DNA of 60,000 bases from Symsagittifera roscoffensis (lineage: Eukaryota > Xenacoelomorpha > Acoela > Convolutidae), in contig NC_087066.1 in the NCBI RefSeq assembly GCF_963678635.1, positions 52,346,312 to 52,406,311 of the forward strand, read 5' to 3'. Positions 34,132-43,649 of this stretch are shown in pieces. The stretch's first letter is position 1. Each line of letters begins with the position of its first letter. The notes under the pieces are model-generated. The model was not told the origin of the DNA. It searched no databases and saw only the letters and a program-made list of their open reading frames with translations. The translations under genes were made by a program, and so were the position numbers.

Positions 34132-36379
34132 ATTCTTAGGACATAATATAGAAAGAAAAACAATCACTCCATTGAAATCACGCATTGACGCTATTCAAAA
34201 ACTTCAACCACCAACAAATAAAAAGAAAATCCAAGAATTTCTTGGAATGTTAAACTTTTTAAGTAAATATGTTTATAAAATGCAATTATATCTACGACCA
34301 TTTTATAACATCCTTAGACAACAAAATAATTTTGAATGGAACACAGAACATCAAACACGATTTGAAGAAATAAAGAAACTTTTAACTGAACAAATTTCAA
34401 ACACAATTCCAGATTCAAATCAACCATTTTATGCAATGTGCGATGCTTCGAACTTTGGCATCGGTGCAGCACTATTACAATCACATAATGGTACAAATAA
34501 AATGAACCTCATATCAGCAAATTCTCGATTATTCACTCAAGCAGAGCTACGACTCTCAACTCTAATGAGAGAATGTACAGCCATAATATATACACTGACA
34601 GAATATGAATTTCTGATACTTGGATCAAAACATCCAACAGTTCTATTCACAGACCATAAACCAATCATCTTTCTCTTTACACAAAAATCTAACCCAAACC
34701 ACCGAGTTTACAGATTTCAACTAATTCTAATGAAATTTCCAAACTTACATATAGTTTGGACTGCAGGAAAAAATCTTGCATTACCAGACACCTTAAGTCG
34801 AAATACACCACCTGAATTACTTACACGAAAAACAACAGTTGAAATACCCAAAAACATAAAATTCTACCTTGCAGAAAACGAAACATCACCCCGATTGGAA
34901 TGCAAATATGCAGTAAAAACTGATATTGAACAATCACAAATAAATAATTTACAACATTTCCCACTTTATTTAGATTGTCAAAATAATCATTATGAAGTTG
35001 ATCTACTTGGAACATCAACTTTCAAACCAATCCCATATTCTCAATGGATAAAAAATAACACCCAACAAAAACGAACAAAACAACACCCGCCTAAGAAAGA
35101 CCATTTTCCACTAATTGAAAAAGAAGATTTAACTGATAAAATAAATTTATCAGGACCACAAACAAATGATTCAAAATACACAATAAATCAAGTTTTTGAC
35201 CTTCACGACCCACTTGATACAATACCCTTATCTAAATTAGAAATCGAAAACATTTTTCTCCCCCCAACAGAAATAATTACAATTTCAACACTGAACCAAT
35301 ATCAAAACCTTGACCCAGTAATTCGACAACTGAAATCATGGCACAAATATAAAACTAAACCTATCAAAGCAGATTCAACCATTCTAGGAAACAAAACACT
35401 CCTCCGATACTTTCGCAAATTTAACAACACAACAATTAACGAAAATACAGACCTTTTAGAGTATAACCTGAATGAATCTACAGTTCCATGTCTCCCTTTA
35501 AGTATGATTCTTATAGCTTTTAATATTTCACATACACAAAATATTAAAGGACACTCTGGATCAGAAAAAACATATTCAAATTTTATACAAAATTTTTACT
35601 TCCCAAATGCACCAATTTGGATAAAAGTACTATGCAATGACTGTATAGTATGTCAACTAAATAAACCCTACCCAAATCAAAAACAAATAGCACAAAAACA
35701 AGATTTTAAAGGACAAAGTTTGTACTTTAATCATCGTATCTCATTTGATACCAAGGGACCAATTTCACCCTCATCAGAAGGAAACTCCTACATTATGGTA
35801 ATTGTTGACGCATTTACACATTATGTAGCACTTAACCCAGTACCACATTGTAACGCTTATTACGCTTACACAACACTCTATGAACACTGGATAGCAAAAT
35901 TCGGACTACCAGAAATTTTAGTTACAGACAACGGTACAGAATTCATAAATAATGAAATTATCACACTATGTCATTTATATAACATTAAACACAAACCACG
36001 TACATCTCATGCACCTTGGACAAACGGCTTAGTCGAAGGTATGAACCGTTCATTACAAGAATATCTTAGATGTATCATCAACGGAAATGATACAAAATAT
36101 ACCGAATGGTCAGCAGATGTAAAATTATTTCCCTTAGCATATAATTCACAAATAACGACAACTTTAGGAATGTCACCATACGAAATGGTTTTTAACCAAA
36201 AGCCACGCAAACCAATAATGTTTACAGCAAATTCTCATAAAAACGCACAAGGTTATTGTCAACCAAATAAAGACTCAATTTGTTATAACCTACCTTTACA
36301 TACACACGATGAAGATCATTTTCATCACCCACAAATTCTTAAACTAGCCTCCGGTACACACCGAATGGATTCTAAATAG
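34118..36379 (+). CDS. pol: RT end, RNase H and integrase core (pol, second frame), ~753 codons
   Basis: This frame resumes pol from the RT connection (VKFLGH) and is open from 34091; its listed first codon is TTG, so it is not an independent start. RNase H acidic residues are at about 109 (CDAS), 152 (REC), 179 (TDHKP) and 224 (PDTLSR). The integrase zinc finger is H472, H479, C509, C512. The catalytic triad is D544, D604 and E640, with exactly 35 residues between the last two. The frame ends at 36379 soon after the core. It overlaps the preceding frame in a window of ~38 bases (34091-34128); the change is +1, by programmed frameshift or by a one-base insertion. All active-site residues are present. 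Confidence 0.88.
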   Translation: MTRVKFLGHNIERKTITPLKSRIDAIQKLQPPTNKKKIQEFLGMLNFLSKYVYKMQLYLRPFYNILRQQNNFEWNTEHQTRFEEIKKLLTEQISNTIPDSNQPFYAMCDASNFGIGAALLQSHNGTNKMNLISANSRLFTQAELRLSTLMRECTAIIYTLTEYEFLILGSKHPTVLFTDHKPIIFLFTQKSNPNHRVYRFQLILMKFPNLHIVWTAGKNLALPDTLSRNTPPELLTRKTTVEIPKNIKFYLAENETSPRLECKYAVKTDIEQSQINNLQHFPLYLDCQNNHYEVDLLGTSTFKPIPYSQWIKNNTQQKRTKQHPPKKDHFPLIEKEDLTDKINLSGPQTNDSKYTINQVFDLHDPLDTIPLSKLEIENIFLPPTEIITISTLNQYQNLDPVIRQLKSWHKYKTKPIKADSTILGNKTLLRYFRKFNNTTINENTDLLEYNLNESTVPCLPLSMILIAFNISHTQNIKGHSGSEKTYSNFIQNFYFPNAPIWIKVLCNDCIVCQLNKPYPNQKQIAQKQDFKGQSLYFNHRISFDTKGPISPSSEGNSYIMVIVDAFTHYVALNPVPHCNAYYAYTTLYEHWIAKFGLPEILVTDNGTEFINNEIITLCHLYNIKHKPRTSHAPWTNGLVEGMNRSLQEYLRCIINGNDTKYTEWSADVKLFPLAYNSQITTTLGMSPYEMVFNQKPRKPIMFTANSHKNAQGYCQPNKDSICYNLPLHTHDEDHFHHPQILKLASGTHRMDSK

Positions 36380-37007
36380 AGATAAAAAACACAATGAAAT
36401 TTATCAAAAAATAACAAAAAAGTTATTACAACGACAAAACATTAATGAACAAATCAATTCACGTTTTACACCAGCCTCCGAATTAAAAATTGGAACATTT
36501 GTTTTAATACCTAATTTTAATACTCAAAAAGGAATTTCTAAAAAATTACAACCCCTTCGAAAAGGACCATACCAAATAATTGCAAAACCCACTGATGTCA
36601 CATATAAAATTACCGACTCAAACAAAAAAGAAATCGTTCAACATCGAAACAACCTATTACCTTATTACCCAAAAGAATACGCACTCCGCGAATTAACTCA
36701 ATTATATTCTTTCACAGGATTAAAAATCATTCAAAATGAACCACATCTGAAAAACACAGAACAAAATGATAACCCCACCGAAAATCAAAACACAAAACCA
36801 ACCACCACCAAAAACAATACACCGAACCATAAAGAATCTCCAAAACAAAGAAAAAATAGAAAAATGACCGAACAAATAATACCCCAAGAACAAATCGACA
36901 AATCAGAAAATCGAAAAACAACAAGACTCCGAAATCAACCACGTAAAAACTATAAAATATTCATCCCCCAATCTAAAATTTTAAAGAAAGTGGAATTTCA
37001 AAAGTAA
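36348..37007 (+). CDS. pol: Integrase C-terminal region (pol, third frame) with GPY/F module
   Basis: A frame without its own ATG continues the integrase for about 219 codons. It contains LRKGPYQI, the GPY/F module of Ty3/gypsy and gammaretroviral-like integrases, followed by HRNNLLPYYP. The last ~90 residues are polar and basic (Lys, Asn, Gln), possibly a DNA- or chromatin-binding tail; no chromodomain pattern was seen. The frame change from 34118-36379 is again +1, in the overlap 36348-36376. Protein similarity seems more natural if it occurs near 36353-36360 than at the stop. Either a one-base insertion or a second +1 site would explain it. Confidence 0.8.
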   Translation, partial: PPVHTEWILNRDKKHNEIYQKITKKLLQRQNINEQINSRFTPASELKIGTFVLIPNFNTQKGISKKLQPLRKGPYQIIAKPTDVTYKITDSNKKEIVQHRNNLLPYYPKEYALRELTQLYSFTGLKIIQNEPHLKNTEQNDNPTENQNTKPTTTKNNTPNHKESPKQRKNRKMTEQIIPQEQIDKSENRKTTRLRNQPRKNYKIFIPQSKILKKVEFQK

Positions 37008-37832
37008 TTTTAACATTATACTTCACTATCTTGAAACCTTCGAAACATTTTTCATTTACATTTTTCAAAATAACATGCTGACAAGTACGTAATAATTCTA
37101 GTTCAAAATAGACCAATAGGATTCATCCAATCCGTCACTTTCTCTAACTCAAACTAAGACCAATTAGACGAATCATATAGAACTCCAGGCACATCTATAA
37201 CTATAACTTTACGACCTCCAGGTCAAAAATAAGCAAACCACTCCAACTTGACAACTAAAATAAATATCACCATAATACCGTACCCCTCCCTTATCTAATA
37301 ACCCAAAGATCAACAATATTTCCCCAACTCAGACCACGAATACCCCCAAAGCAAATTTGTTAACTTAGCCTAAAGTAACAAAATGAACATTTTAATTAGC
37401 CTAAAGTATAAAAATCTCACCATACCCCGGATCATTTGACAAACAAAAATAAAGAAAAAGACGACCTCCCGATCACCATGAAAATTGCCCCCAACAATTT
37501 TTTACAAAACTCAACCCACTTGTCAAAAAACTAATAAATAATCCGACCACACTTGAAAATCGCCTCAAACAGCAAAAAATATTCGACCAAGAGATCATTT
37601 CTTAAATGCTCTTCTCTCAATCAGTTACTCAAATACTCATAAATCTTAAACATTTTTTTACAATACTTGAAACCTTTATAATATTTCTTTTTGATATACT
37701 TGAATCTTTTCTAATAATCCTAATCATTTTTTGTAACATTTTTTAAATTTTCTACACTATACTCGAACTATTCCTCCAACTTTCCAAAACCCTTGATTAT
37801 ATCCACAGGTACGATTTATACAACTTGTCTAA
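37008..37832 (+). other. Non-coding region between pol and the accessory ORFs
   Basis: 825 bases without a long frame. GACCTCCAGGTC-like palindromic words recur. A candidate splice acceptor (ATATCCACAG, ending 37809) precedes the mini-ORF at 37833 and would make its ATG the first in a spliced RNA. Confidence 0.5.
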
Positions 37833-38021
37833 ATGATACGAACAATTTTCAGTAGAACTGATATTTTTTTATTGTTTGTAACTTTCATAACATTTTTATC
37901 ATCCCTCATTTTGACAATATGTAAATGTATAAAGAAAGCAATCTTCACATTTGCCCTAGCAACAATCCTTCTAATTCTTTTTTTGGAAGAATATTATAAT
38001 AAACATAAACCTTCCCACTAA
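37833..38021 (+). CDS. Mini-ORF with two predicted membrane segments (62 aa)
   Basis: The product has two hydrophobic runs, roughly residues 11-27 and 35-51, separated by a short basic CKCIKK turn and followed by a charged tail. The layout recalls small viral ion-channel proteins, but hydrophobic mini-ORFs are easy to get by chance in T-rich DNA. It sits directly before the ATG-less ORF and starts 24 bases after a candidate splice acceptor. Real expression is unproven. Confidence 0.4.
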   Translation: MIRTIFSRTDIFLLFVTFITFLSSLILTICKCIKKAIFTFALATILLILFLEEYYNKHKPSH

Positions 38022-38026
38022 AGTAA

Positions 38027-39163
38027 CAATTCAAAAATCCATCAAAAATTGCTACCCAACAGTCACAAAGTCAGTCTTCACCGACATCATCCCAAGATAA
38101 CCAAACACCACCTTCAATTACTCAAAATCCTCAAACATCTACACGAATTTCTTTTCAAGACAATCCATACACTTTTGAAGAACGACATGCTCGTTTATCA
38201 GAACCACTAGAACCAGTTCAACGACAAGCACCTCTAAGCGAACCAACATATAACCTATACCCAACACTACCACAAGAACTAAGTAGAATAAGAAATCCTA
38301 GTCAAAACCAAAATACAGTCGAAATAAATAGACAAATTATACATCCTCGACGAAGCAGAAATTTTCAAACTCCCCGAGTTCATTTTGATATACCTCAATC
38401 CCCATCACAAAACACTCCAGAAAACCCCATTGGTATATTACCAGAAACCCCTACGCTTCTTTCACAACGTAGCACCTCAAGCCTACCATCAGATTACTTA
38501 GGTTCAACACCAACATCTGAGCAAATACGTGAAAATCCTTTCAACCCCACAAACCAAACATCACGATTTCCATATTGGACTACACATTCATTTACACAAG
38601 GTGAACCAAATTTAGTCAATGACCCCATAGATATTTCTACGGATACAACAACATCCTCATCACTACCAGAAACATTATCACTACCATCAACACCATCAAT
38701 AAGCCAGATTTCACCACCACCTTTTAACTTAAATTTTCCAAATAATCTCGACGCCAGATATCGAGAACAATCATCAATAAATATTCCTTTAAGATTAGAT
38801 TGGAATACATTTACAGCACCTCCACCACTATTTGGACAACATCAAGAAAGTAACCGCCTTCATAACTGGGCACTTAATAGATTACAATATCGCCAAGATA
38901 TTCACAACGATATCCGTGATCACAATATTCAAATACTCCAACAAAACAGTTTACAATTAAAGTTTGAAATCACAGTTAAGTTAAATAATATTACCCAACA
39001 TCCCTACCCATTAAATCCACCTAACATAACAGCTCAATCACTACCACCACCGTTTATAACTACTGAAGTAATATACAAATACGACAGATATACCAAAAAC
39101 ACAATTGGCTACATTACATTTTATAATCCATACTCAGGATTATCATACACATGTATATTCTAA
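38027..39163 (+). CDS. Unassigned 378-codon ORF without ATG, between pol and env
   Basis: The frame is open for 378 codons with no in-frame ATG. Its first ~230 residues are rich in Pro, Ser, Thr and Gln and look disordered. The last ~130 look folded: a charged helical stretch (NRLHNWALNRLQYRQDIHND), then a beta-like region (LQLKFEITVKL onward) and a Cys close to the end. The stop overlaps the env ATG by 13 bases. Expression would need splicing onto an upstream ATG or a non-AUG start. A phase-compatible donor exists eight codons into gag (28810), and AG sites in matching phase lie near 38090. No family recognised. Length and composition make it very unlikely to be a chance frame in DNA this AT-rich. 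Confidence 0.65.
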   Translation, partial: QFKNPSKIATQQSQSQSSPTSSQDNQTPPSITQNPQTSTRISFQDNPYTFEERHARLSEPLEPVQRQAPLSEPTYNLYPTLPQELSRIRNPSQNQNTVEINRQIIHPRRSRNFQTPRVHFDIPQSPSQNTPENPIGILPETPTLLSQRSTSSLPSDYLGSTPTSEQIRENPFNPTNQTSRFPYWTTHSFTQGEPNLVNDPIDISTDTTTSSSLPETLSLPSTPSISQISPPPFNLNFPNNLDARYREQSSINIPLRLDWNTFTAPPPLFGQHQESNRLHNWALNRLQYRQDIHNDIRDHNIQILQQNSLQLKFEITVKLNNITQHPYPLNPPNITAQSLPPPFITTEVIYKYDRYTKNTIGYITFYNPYSGLSYTCIF

Positions 39164-41763
39164 AATTATTAATTTTTCTCCAACTCCTTTTTCTAGTAAT
39201 CTCAAATCAAAACATAAACCCTTCTCCTCGTACAGGACCACAAGATTTATTAGTAACACATTGTGAAGAAAATGAACAAAAAACACTACATAAATATGCA
39301 ATAAATCAAGTATCACAATGTGAAACAGAACCACAAGCTATAGAAACCACAGATGTAATAGCAACACTCTATTCAAAAGCCCGAGCAACAACAGTTACAG
39401 GTTATAAATTCACAGCAACATTTTCCGAAAAGAAAGTACATTGTTCACAAGTCTCGAACGGAAACAAAAACCGACTTGACCATGAATCATTCTATCAAAG
39501 TAATATAGAACGTCTTTTACATCTCAATCCCGACGATTGTAAAAATGAATTACTTAGACTAAACATCACACAAAATAAAAACTCCCAAAGAAAGTTAGTT
39601 AATTTTCAAGTTTTTCCAGACTCTGTACATCAATCACAACTTGAAAGACACCAAGGACATATAAAACTAGACGAAAAATACCCGTATAACGGCGCACACG
39701 GACGATTAACCTATGACCTACACGATAAACATTGGATACCACACATTGGTATAAATGACCCATCAAACTGCAAAGCAGACACAAAAAATAAAGGATACCA
39801 AGAAATAATGTTTTTTGATTGGAAAATACAACTCGAAAAAATACAACTAACACGAGATTTATCAGATAATACAATGATCTATCAAGGAATCCGATTACCT
39901 TGTAAAAATGATCAAGGTTATTGCGACCCTACAACGAGAACGCAAGCAACAATTGTTTGGTTCCCCGAAGATACATGTACAACATTTCAAGTAGCAAAAA
40001 TACACGCTCGTATGATAAAATTTCACGAAAAATACTTTATACAATCAATTCCATATGAACAAGTCCATCCATCACGAAAACTAAGTTCTAATTTTAGAAA
40101 CATAGACAATATAGAAAATAAATTGACACGTTTTCAAATATATCAAGAAACAGAACTTGCATGTAAATACAGGAATCCACTTCACAGAACACAATACTCT
40201 GAAATATTAGTTGAATATGAAAAAGGATTCGACATGACCACTGGAAAAGTAAAAATCGACCCATATGCCACAGGTCATCCTCTAAACGAAGGAACATCCT
40301 ATATACCAGTTAATTTTGAAAAAAGCAACGGACAACCTGGTGGACATCTAAAACCCCATGACACCAGAAGCACACGCTTACAAGAATTATCACTAATGAA
40401 TACTACATATTTCGGTAATATCCACTATGATATTCATTTAGATATGAAACTAGATTATACAATTAGCCGAATTTTTCAAGAAATGTCACTCTCCGAATTA
40501 GAAACACTACACCAACTATGCGAATTAGAACGAACACAAATATTACAATCACTTGCACTAGCAGTATTAAAAATACCCTATGCAGGATACTTATTATCTG
40601 GAAATAGATCAAATTTTTTAGACTATGAAGGAAACATCTTATGGTTTTATACTTGTACTAAAAAAGTATCACCACTATACGTTTTTGAAGATAAACGATG
40701 TTATAAAAGAATCCCTATCTTTTATAAGAATAAGGTACATTTCGTGGATACACTTTCACGAAGAACCTATTTCTGGGATACCGCAGTCCCATGTGGATCA
40801 GAAAATAGCCACAATGTAGTACAACTAAACCCTGATGAAAACAAATATTATCTTCTCACTCCATATCCCACATTAATGCAATCACTCAAAAAATTTTCAC
40901 CAGAAAGCATTCGCGCTATTGCTCGAAACCCAAATATAGACTTACAATCAATAGGAATCTATTCAAAATCAGATATTCAACATCACATTAGAACACAACA
41001 ATTCCAAGAATTATTAACACAAATGGACACTATACAAAGACAATCAATAGACCAAAATTTACGCAAACTTGCAGAAACCGCAGGATTTGCCGATATCTAC
41101 ACGCAAGACTATAGCGGATATTTTAAAGACATTAAAGATTATATATATCTAAACGGTGAAAAATACCGTCCCCAAGATATATCACCGATTAACATTTTTA
41201 GCTTTGTTACACTCAAAAATGAGATCCTCGATTTTCTAGGATGGCCCTACTACATCTTAGAAAAATTGACTATTTTATACGCAATGTTTAACTTTATTGG
41301 ATTTCTTTTCTCACTTTTAAAAGGAATCTACAACACATGTGCTATACACACACAAGTAAACAGACAAGCAAGCGTAGCACGCATACTCTTTGCAGGATTT
41401 TTTGGAATCTTTTCTACATCCATAAACAAAATTCTTTTAGACGCACAAATAAAAGAATATAACACAAAAATAGCAACACGACAAAATACATACGACGAAG
41501 AACATAACAATGTAGACATAACGCCAACGGCACCACAATTACCACCCCTACCAAATAACCATCCACTATCCCTAGTCCCACGAAATTTTCGAAATTTAGC
41601 CATCACACATAATCCAAATTTTCGACTCACCACATCACAAAGTCCCATTCAACATATAATGACACACCAGTCACAAGATGATAATACTTATGAACAAATT
41701 ATTGAACAACCCCATACCACCGCTTTTCAGTCTCAAAATAATCATTTTTTTAGCCCACGATGA
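39151..41763 (+). CDS. env: Envelope-like transmembrane glycoprotein, 870 aa
   Basis: It begins with a signal peptide of about 18 residues (MYILKLLIFLQLLFLVIS). A large ectodomain with many Cys and several N-x-S/T sites follows. A strong hydrophobic stretch lies at about 697-730, with a second at 750-771, then a ~100-residue tail. The tail contains PTAP at 792-795 within a Pro-rich stretch, a motif known in retroviruses for recruiting TSG101 for budding. A minimal RxxR lies in the ectodomain (RSTR); no strong furin site was seen. Metazoan errantiviruses are known to carry either F-like or herpesvirus-gB-like Env proteins; the size fits the gB-like kind better, but I cannot assign the class by reading. 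A candidate acceptor (CATACTCAG) ends 14 bases before the ATG, so a spliced env mRNA is likely. Stop and the next ATG overlap as ATGA. Confidence 0.8.
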   Translation: MYILKLLIFLQLLFLVISNQNINPSPRTGPQDLLVTHCEENEQKTLHKYAINQVSQCETEPQAIETTDVIATLYSKARATTVTGYKFTATFSEKKVHCSQVSNGNKNRLDHESFYQSNIERLLHLNPDDCKNELLRLNITQNKNSQRKLVNFQVFPDSVHQSQLERHQGHIKLDEKYPYNGAHGRLTYDLHDKHWIPHIGINDPSNCKADTKNKGYQEIMFFDWKIQLEKIQLTRDLSDNTMIYQGIRLPCKNDQGYCDPTTRTQATIVWFPEDTCTTFQVAKIHARMIKFHEKYFIQSIPYEQVHPSRKLSSNFRNIDNIENKLTRFQIYQETELACKYRNPLHRTQYSEILVEYEKGFDMTTGKVKIDPYATGHPLNEGTSYIPVNFEKSNGQPGGHLKPHDTRSTRLQELSLMNTTYFGNIHYDIHLDMKLDYTISRIFQEMSLSELETLHQLCELERTQILQSLALAVLKIPYAGYLLSGNRSNFLDYEGNILWFYTCTKKVSPLYVFEDKRCYKRIPIFYKNKVHFVDTLSRRTYFWDTAVPCGSENSHNVVQLNPDENKYYLLTPYPTLMQSLKKFSPESIRAIARNPNIDLQSIGIYSKSDIQHHIRTQQFQELLTQMDTIQRQSIDQNLRKLAETAGFADIYTQDYSGYFKDIKDYIYLNGEKYRPQDISPINIFSFVTLKNEILDFLGWPYYILEKLTILYAMFNFIGFLFSLLKGIYNTCAIHTQVNRQASVARILFAGFFGIFSTSINKILLDAQIKEYNTKIATRQNTYDEEHNNVDITPTAPQLPPLPNNHPLSLVPRNFRNLAITHNPNFRLTTSQSPIQHIMTHQSQDDNTYEQIIEQPHTTAFQSQNNHFFSPR

Positions 41764-42809
41764 GCCGCCAACTTGGATCACTACACCGATCAAATTCCCA
41801 CCCAACCAATCTTACCTCTCCAATCCCAATAATACCACTTTTTGCTTTTCCGCCACCCAATTTTCCATCTAGTAATGTAACATCAGGCATGAATTCCGAC
41901 ACTAATTCACACATCTCAGTTTTATATTCCATCTCACAACTCAATAACCCGAATATTGAAACCCCCGATGAATTTGCCGACTCAGAACCATCCCCATCCA
42001 ATAATTTTCATAACTCTTCTAATTTTTCTCAACCCCCTTTTCAACCCATATTATCCAATAACCCTGACCCCATCACTCCCACACCCTCTTATGCTTCCCA
42101 AGTTACCCCAACCTACTCCTCATACCATTCTGACCAATCATCTCAATCACCAGACACCCCCCGAATCTCCCCAGAGCTAGATAATTTTATTACCCTTCAA
42201 CAACAACCCTACCACCTTAATACCCCAACCATAAACCAAATCTCCTCCACAATAAATTCATCCAACCCCCCTACCCCTACACCCTCTTCAAATTATACTG
42301 AATCATTAGCACCATCATCCACATCAACTGAATCTTCACTCAACACTAATAGAGCTTACCGCACTTTTAAAAGAAAGTTCCCCAACCATCCTTTCCCAAC
42401 AAAACCAGGAACAGCCCGTGAATACATCAACCACCCCAAGCATACTAACACAAAAGAATTTTTAGCCATCACCTTACCCTCATTCCCACAATACACCTTA
42501 AACACCCCCCACGACACTAACGAAACACGCAACTTTGTAGATGAATACGTTTTAATGCCCACTCTCTCTTGGACCTCATATTATCATTTTACTAACCCTC
42601 TTTGCTTACCTTTATCTAACACTCACATCGATATAGAGCGAAATACGGACATGCTATATCGACTCACTACACCACTAACCGCTAGACAATTTACTTACGT
42701 TGGATATAAAAAATCACTAAAAAAACACACACTGCACCTAGAGCTAACGAATATACACTCGAATACTATGATCACAACATCATCAGAGCTAACCAAGATC
42801 AATTCTTAG
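41760..42809 (+). CDS. Post-env ORF, first frame (349 aa), Pro/Ser-rich
   Basis: Its ATG overlaps the env stop in the four bases ATGA, a layout used for termination-reinitiation. About 190 residues rich in Pro, Ser, Asn and Thr come first, then a region with folded character (YRTFKRKFPNHPF onward, and an aromatic block near SWTSYYHF). After about residue 320 the reading becomes unlike protein and stops at 42809, while the neighbouring -1 frame (open from 42710) looks coding. The switch point is probably an A7 run at 42719-42725, in register A-AAA-AAA, which is a slippery heptamer. Function unknown. Confidence 0.65.
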   Translation: MSRQLGSLHRSNSHPTNLTSPIPIIPLFAFPPPNFPSSNVTSGMNSDTNSHISVLYSISQLNNPNIETPDEFADSEPSPSNNFHNSSNFSQPPFQPILSNNPDPITPTPSYASQVTPTYSSYHSDQSSQSPDTPRISPELDNFITLQQQPYHLNTPTINQISSTINSSNPPTPTPSSNYTESLAPSSTSTESSLNTNRAYRTFKRKFPNHPFPTKPGTAREYINHPKHTNTKEFLAITLPSFPQYTLNTPHDTNETRNFVDEYVLMPTLSWTSYYHFTNPLCLPLSNTHIDIERNTDMLYRLTTPLTARQFTYVGYKKSLKKHTLHLELTNIHSNTMITTSSELTKINS

Positions 42810-43567
42810 ACGACGATCGCTTCGCTAATCCACAAATTACTGAGAAATTTTTCATCAAAACACCATATATATTTACACTAAACATCTTCGACCGAAAGTT
42901 TGATCACATTATTTCAGAAGCACTAACAGACACACAAGCATACGAAAGTTTTAAAGAACGCTTCCAAATATTTTCACTAACCTTTCATTTCCTTGCACCA
43001 CACGAAAGAGATTTACACTGCTCACACGATATTATGTTGCGCACTAAACAAACCCACACATATAGTTATTATCGCTTCATCCAAAATCACTTTGACCTAC
43101 ACACACCCTCTAGACAACCACACCATCGTTTTCAATTCATTAATTCCAAATACACTTCACCATTTTTCCTAAATTTCACATATTGCATTAAAGATACTAA
43201 CCTTCATGGTATTCTTCGTAATTATGACCCCATAACCCAAATGTACATCTTCTGTCCCATCACCAAGACCTTCAACGCCGAAGAATCCCGACCCTTCCTT
43301 ATCCCGCACGAGTTTGTACAACCTATAGAAATCCCAATTTTAGAATTCATCCACAACACTAAATTCAATCACAAATTATATAATCTAATCCAAAACACAC
43401 CTTATGAGTTTGCAGTTGGCACTGAAGAACTAACCACTATTAAGGCACTTCAATTGCTTTGGCCACTGCTTCAAACTAAAAATATCATCCGCATCTTAGC
43501 TAAACTACTAACAACTTCAGAACTAATTCACGATATCTTCCCCCACGGTTTTTTCCCCGACGACTAA
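42710..43567 (+). CDS. Post-env ORF, -1 frame continuation (~285 codons)
   Basis: Open in the -1 frame relative to 41760-42809 and ending at 43567. Internal Met codons exist (43034), but the coding look starts about 300 bases earlier, so it should be fused to the previous frame by a -1 frameshift or by a one-base indel in the A7 run. It is rich in Phe, His, Ile and Tyr, with the pattern of a folded protein (RDLHCSHDIMLRTKQ, then FFLNFTYCIKD). No recognised family, signal peptide or membrane span. A consensus splice donor (CAG/GTAAGTATG) follows the stop by three bases. Confidence 0.6.
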   Translation, partial: KITKKTHTAPRANEYTLEYYDHNIIRANQDQFLDDDRFANPQITEKFFIKTPYIFTLNIFDRKFDHIISEALTDTQAYESFKERFQIFSLTFHFLAPHERDLHCSHDIMLRTKQTHTYSYYRFIQNHFDLHTPSRQPHHRFQFINSKYTSPFFLNFTYCIKDTNLHGILRNYDPITQMYIFCPITKTFNAEESRPFLIPHEFVQPIEIPILEFIHNTKFNHKLYNLIQNTPYEFAVGTEELTTIKALQLLWPLLQTKNIIRILAKLLTTSELIHDIFPHGFFPDD

Positions 43568-43570
43568 CAG

Positions 43571-43649
43571 GTAAGTATGAATTAAATGAATATTACTAAC
43601 TAATTAAAATATTAAAAAACTCACCATACTTTATCCATGTTTTCTTTAG
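43571..43649 (+). other. Candidate small intron directly after the last ORF
   Basis: GTAAGTAT at 43571 after CAG is a near-perfect donor. ATGTTTTCTTTAG ending at 43649 is a good acceptor 79 bases on, with another AG at 43657. If used, it would mark spliced subgenomic RNAs from this element. Confidence 0.45.

Noticed and set aside
39151-41763. Firm assignment of the Env to the chuvirus/gB-like class
   Set aside because: Size and layout fit, but I could not verify class-defining features by reading; left as a possibility.
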